Source: Epiperipatus broadwayi (taxonomy: Eukaryota > Onychophora > Udeonychophora > Euonychophora > Peripatidae). Taken from it: a stretch of 64,000 nt of DNA. The notes beneath the pieces are model-generated. The model was not told the DNA's origin and made no database searches. It saw only the letters and a list, made by a program, of their open reading frames with translations. Of this stretch, positions 59,978-64,000 are shown in pieces. Location of the stretch: NCBI GenBank assembly GCA_028023455.1, contig JAQFVV010012667.1, forward strand, positions 730,501 through 794,500. The letters run 5' to 3'. Made by a program: the position numbers and the translations under genes. The first letter of the stretch is position 1, and the number at the start of each line of letters is the position of its first letter.

Positions 59978-61447
59978 TCAGTTAGTATTTTTTTTACTAG
60001 TTTTTGTATTGGGTTGTGCTTCTGATTCATCTTCATAGTCTTGATTAGTATCTTCATCAGAGGTTTCAGTAGTCTGATATGTATGCTCAGAGTTGGTGAT
60101 TACATCTTCTTCTGATCTTACTTTAATTTTTTTATATTTTTTTTTTGGTGGCCGACCTGGCTTTCTTTTTTGCTCTTTTTCTATTACTATGTTTTGTGGT
60201 ATATCTAGTGTTATTTTTTCTAAGATTTCTGTGGGTGTATTATTTCTAATTGTTGGTTTTAGTGGTAAGTTGGAATAATTGTTGATGTTTTCATTTTTGT
60301 GTGTAGAATCATCTTCTTCCATCTGAGATTCAACATCTGTGATATTTTCATATTCCTTTATTTGTTCTTCACTATTTATTTGCAGATCCTTATTTGTTTG
60401 ATCTTTTATTTTACTTTGGGTGCTTTTCAGTTTTATATTTTCTCTTGTGATTATATTTTGATTTTCAATTTTTTCTTGTGATTGATTACTATTGATGAGT
60501 TTTGTTGTGCTGTTTTTCCACTCTTCTATTTTATTAATCTTTTCCATTGTCAAGTTTAATGGTTCGTTCTTATCTTGCATTGTTAAGATACTTTGTTTTT
60601 CCTGATTTTCTTGTTGTTGAAGACTTGTATGTATCTTGCTGCTTTCTGCATTATTTATTATTTGGTTTTGAGTTGCTTGGTTTTGTTCTGGGATTTCCTT
60701 TGTTTGCTGGTCACTCCTGTGGTCTTTCCTTGTGTGGCAGTCTCCTGCCAGATGACCTCTTTCTCCACATGCATAGCACTTTGGCCTGAGTCCTTTTATT
60801 TGAAGTGTGAGGACTGCTTCTTGATCAATAATCTGGTTGGGGATTTCTTCAGGATTGATGTTTTCTTTTAGTTTGATTTTGAAATAGAAGCTGTTGGTAT
60901 GTATAGGGATTGGAGTATCGTTACAGTAGATAGGCTTGATATAGATTGCCTGACCATAAGGGTGAATTAGTTTGGTAAAATCTTGTATGCTATATCCAAA
61001 ATATGTATTTTTCAAAATGCCTGTGTAGTAGTTTTGTATATTTTTGTCAACCACCACTAAAGCATAATTTTCTAATGTCTGGACTTTTATTTGAAATGCT
61101 TCACATTGATTTTTGTTGTAAAATTCTATAGCTAAATATCTGGAGTTGGGATGTTCTCCAATAGTCATGATGCTATCCCATAATACTTGTGTTGTTAATT
61201 CCTTAAATAGGAGTTCTCTTGGGAATTTATAGAGGGATAAATTTTTGTCTGTAACTGCTAGTATTAACGACTTGTCTGAAAAAAAATTTTTAAAACTATT
61301 AAATAATTTTGGGGGTATGGTATTATTAAATTTAGAATTAATATCTTTTATTTCTTCATTCGTCCAGTTGATCATTGATGGTTCTAGCTCAAATTCATCA
61401 CCGATATATATTGAAGCAGTCGGATCTAAGTTCGATCCTAGCTTCAT
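59978..61447 (-). CDS. LINE ORF1 protein (nucleic-acid binding)
   Basis: An intact 489-residue frame. Its job in the family is to bind the element RNA and form the retrotransposition particle. Residues 60-220 contain an alternating helix/strand-like region that could be an RRM-type fold. A CCHC knuckle follows at 224-237 (C224, C227, H232, C237; CYACGERGHLAGDC). Residues 240-420 are polar and Gln/Asn/Glu-rich with little predicted order. A basic patch at 427-441 contains KRKPGRPPKKKYKK, which has the PGRP core of an AT-hook and could also be a nuclear localisation signal. The tail is acidic then Lys-rich. The start at 61447 is the first ATG in the frame. ORF2 lies downstream in another frame. 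Confidence 0.85.
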   Translation of the reverse strand: MKLGSNLDPTASIYIGDEFELEPSMINWTNEEIKDINSKFNNTIPPKLFNSFKNFFSDKSLILAVTDKNLSLYKFPRELLFKELTTQVLWDSIMTIGEHPNSRYLAIEFYNKNQCEAFQIKVQTLENYALVVVDKNIQNYYTGILKNTYFGYSIQDFTKLIHPYGQAIYIKPIYCNDTPIPIHTNSFYFKIKLKENINPEEIPNQIIDQEAVLTLQIKGLRPKCYACGERGHLAGDCHTRKDHRSDQQTKEIPEQNQATQNQIINNAESSKIHTSLQQQENQEKQSILTMQDKNEPLNLTMEKINKIEEWKNSTTKLINSNQSQEKIENQNIITRENIKLKSTQSKIKDQTNKDLQINSEEQIKEYENITDVESQMEEDDSTHKNENINNYSNLPLKPTIRNNTPTEILEKITLDIPQNIVIEKEQKRKPGRPPKKKYKKIKVRSEEDVITNSEHTYQTTETSDEDTNQDYEDESEAQPNTKTSKKNTN

Positions 61448-61545
61448 GATCTTTTACATGTAGCCAACTTCAAACCCTTGTACTAACTTTGAATTTCCGA
61501 TGCAATGGGGCTTTATGCGTTCAGTCCACGCTAGTTTCCTTAAAG

Positions 61546-64000
61546 AAAAACTATTATAAATGTGTGTTAAAATTAACTCATTTGAGATTTAAACTAATCA
61601 TTTCTATTAATAAATTCATGTTAGAATTATTCATGAATTTATATATATTATAACTGCGTGGATTGTGCGTGTATATATATTTATAAATGTTTAAATATAT
61701 ATAATTGTTCAAAAGTTTCATTGCGTCGGAATGTTTATTTTACTTTTAAATAATATGTTAAATTTTTAGTGATTAAAAGCCACATTCTTTCGATAAGCTT
61801 TCAGATTTTCTCTTTCCAAAACAATGGTTAAAGTTTTTATTAATTAGAAATAGATAAGTCTTTAAAATGTTAGGACGGTCCTAATTAAAATCATTTTCTG
61901 ATATTAAAAATTCATTTTCTAATTAGAAAATGAATTCAAGTTAATGAGTTTGAAAGCCTTATCAAAGGAATGTATCTAAAAACAACTAGTACATTTTTTT
62001 GTAAGATTGATTTAGCCTAAAGGCATCAGATACAGTATAAAGAGCCCAGGAAAAGTTTCCAAGCAGCTATTATTCCTCATTAAGAGAAGCCATATATATT
62101 TCATTAGAGAAGAAGCCGCCCAGTTAAATTATGAAGTAAAATAGTGTTTCTACCATGGTGGGGGGGCTTAACTTCAAGAGTCTGACTACGGTTCCTTAAG
62201 TCCCCTGAAAATCTTTAATGTGGCTGCAATATAAAAATATATATACCAATCGTAAGCTGCCAAAACCTTAGAGAAATCCATCAAAATGCTATTCACCTAA
62301 TTTTCAAAATGCACGCATACGTTTCATCCAACTGGACTCTGCCTTGTGGAAACTCAGAAGTCAACCATGAAGAAATGGTAATATATTTCCTTTTGAACCT
62401 GGCCAGTTCTGAACTTTAAGTTAAAACATCTTTAAGCTATCTACTGTAAAATTGTCTTTTTGTTAATGTTATTTTAAATTATGTAGTAAGTCTCTATCTT
62501 AATCTCTAGTCTTTAAATTTAATATTTAACTTTCTCTTTTCTTACGATGGCGGTTCATTTATTATATTATATATATATATATTGTGTGATTTATTAATGT
62601 TGTTTATTTTTTTTTATTATATGCCAATAATAACTTCAACTCGATAATAATTTCCTTCGTTGCATTTGCCTTGTTAAATAATATTATATTTATTTTTACA
62701 GTAATTCTTACCCACTAGAACTATTTTGATACAGTTCTATTAATTATCGAGTTGAATGATTTGTACAATTTTTGCTATTTTATTAATGGCTAATAACAAC
62801 AAATTATTAGCTCAATTTTAACCTATGCTCCCGGCCACTTTACTGAATTTATAATAGTTATTTATTCACATTAATTTATTGTTTCACAAAAAGGTTGATA
62901 AAGGAATTAAATGAATATATATATTCTAATTCAAATTTTATACTTTCTAGTAATATTCAGGAAGGGCATGGGATTTAGGGCATAATTAATATAATTTCTA
63001 ATTGCATTAAATACTTTTTGATTAAAGCACGTTTGACTTTAATTTAACTTGATCAGGTCATCACGTAGAGCACTCTTTATATAAATTGGGTATTATTATT
63101 TAAATACGATGATTACCAAGTCATCATTTTCCGAACGTTGCTGACGCGAGCCATCTCCTGTTTCATAGGCTTGTCCTCAGTGATATTTCTATTAGTTTAA
63201 TTATCTAGGAAGAAAGCACTTCCTCCACTTGCTCGTTTTATATTTGGAACACCAAAGGTTCGAGGCTACGACCCGACCTGGTTTTCCCTGTGTTCTATGG
63301 ATCCTTCATATAGGGCATTGAAGACTTGTCAAATACAAGCAGCCCTGCTATTTTCTCAAATCATAGACAAGCCATTATTTTTCACATTTATTCTTATAGC
63401 TCATAAGTCGTCAGTACCGTTTATTTCTCAGTTCCAGTAAAGCCCGCTCTCATGCTCGTAAATCGTGATGAATTGATTTTATTAAAGTCGAACAAATTCA
63501 TGTTTATTTATAATTAAATAAGTTTTCTATTAAATATTAAAGTTGTGCCCTAAATACGTATCTTGCTCTTTATGAATTGATTTGCGAATGTGAAAATAAA
63601 TCTCACATTCTTTCCTTTAGAATCAGAATAATAATTTCAGTCATAGCCAAATACCTTTATCTACCTTTATTTTCTTGTCGGGGGCATAGACATATATTTA
63701 TCATATAATATTGCGTAATAGTATTGGCATATAATAAGGACTGCCATTCTTGTTGTAAATATAAATTCTGTTTAAAGACTAGAGGTAATCTATATAATCA
63801 CAATCTAAAAGTTGAACAAAATTATAATTATTATTAAACATTTTATTAACACATTTGGGTTTTTTTAAACTTTCTTTCTTATTCAAATTATTTTAATATT
63901 AATGCTCACTGTCTGTATTGGCAACCCGAACATATATATATATGAGTTGACTTATAAAGATTGTTAGTTATTTTATTATACTTTATTAGAGTTAGATCAG
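61546..64000. other. Flanking DNA without a recognised gene
   Basis: AT-rich with less AT-rich patches at 62020-62400 and 63120-63330. An AGTATAAAGAGCCC word near 62034 resembles a TATA box and AAAGGTTCGAGGC near 63254 resembles a tRNA B box. Neither is supported by neighbouring features. Confidence 0.45.

Larger units (their letters stand above)
56194..61545 (-). mobile_element. Near-complete two-ORF non-LTR retrotransposon
   Basis: About 5.35 kb on the minus strand. From its 5' side it holds a leader of about 100 bp, ORF1 (61447-59978), a spacer of about 205 bp containing a (TA)n array, ORF2 (59772-56549, broken once), a 3' untranslated region of about 355 bp and an AAT-type tail. APE endonuclease plus a single zinc-knuckle ORF1 and the YMDD-type reverse transcriptase suit the L1/Tx1 side of LINE diversity, but clade assignment needs a tree. 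The long intact frames stand out against every other element here, so this is a recent insertion. The 5' end is an estimate and no target-site duplication could be fixed. Confidence 0.85.

Noticed and set aside
60093-60871. Plus-strand open frames opposite LINE ORF1
   Set aside because: Antisense of an intact, motif-bearing frame; hydrophobic composition reflects the complementary strand of Lys/Asn/Gln codons.

Overview
This window looks like a gene-poor, very AT-rich stretch of an animal (metazoan) nuclear genome. No rRNA, no intact tRNA, no bacterial-style operon and no convincing host multi-exon gene can be read in it. What can be read is mobile DNA: non-LTR retrotransposons with APE endonuclease and reverse transcriptase, Penelope-like elements with a GIY-YIG endonuclease, hAT transposon remains, foldback repeats, and many long pure (TA)n and (TTA/AAT)n microsatellites. 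This mix fits an invertebrate (mollusc, flatworm, cnidarian or arthropod). I cannot name the species. The tRNA-derived SINEs I would expect in an octopus or squid window of this size were not seen.

Layout. 0-10.6 kb: AT-rich DNA with (TA)n arrays and a decayed reverse transcriptase on the minus strand (about 2.5-4.0 kb). 10.7-15.5 kb: a Penelope-like cluster, one near-full copy and a partial copy in tandem on the minus strand, abutting a 5'-truncated copy on the plus strand. 17.8-20.3 kb: a decayed hAT transposase of the ZMYM1-like type. 20.6-20.9 kb: a (CTAC)-type microsatellite. 22-26.4 kb: unique-looking, slightly less AT-rich sequence with weak exon-like signals. 29.2-31.8 kb: a foldback repeat family and a tRNA-like sequence. 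37-39.3 kb: small tandem repeats and a (TA)n hairpin. 39.9 kb: a short hAT MITE that resembles the SPIN/OC1 group. 40.8-43.3 kb: a decayed LINE lying between inverted repeats, with (TA)n arrays and another foldback. 44.6-44.8 kb: two Penelope-type 3' ends facing each other. 46-55 kb: mostly unannotatable, with long microsatellites. 55.3-61.5 kb: the best preserved element, a near-complete two-ORF LINE on the minus strand, beside a 5'-truncated sibling and a perfect 75-bp palindrome. 61.5-64 kb: nothing recognised.

How the parts work together. The LINE at 56.2-61.5 kb encodes an ORF1 protein (CCHC knuckle, AT-hook-like basic patch) and an ORF2 protein (APE endonuclease, reverse transcriptase, C-terminal zinc knuckle). 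ORF2 is broken by one indel in an A8 run, so this copy is close to but probably not autonomous. The other elements are all too damaged to act. The window is best read as a record of repeated insertion, nesting and template-switch rearrangement in AT-rich DNA. All comparisons between copies were made by eye.
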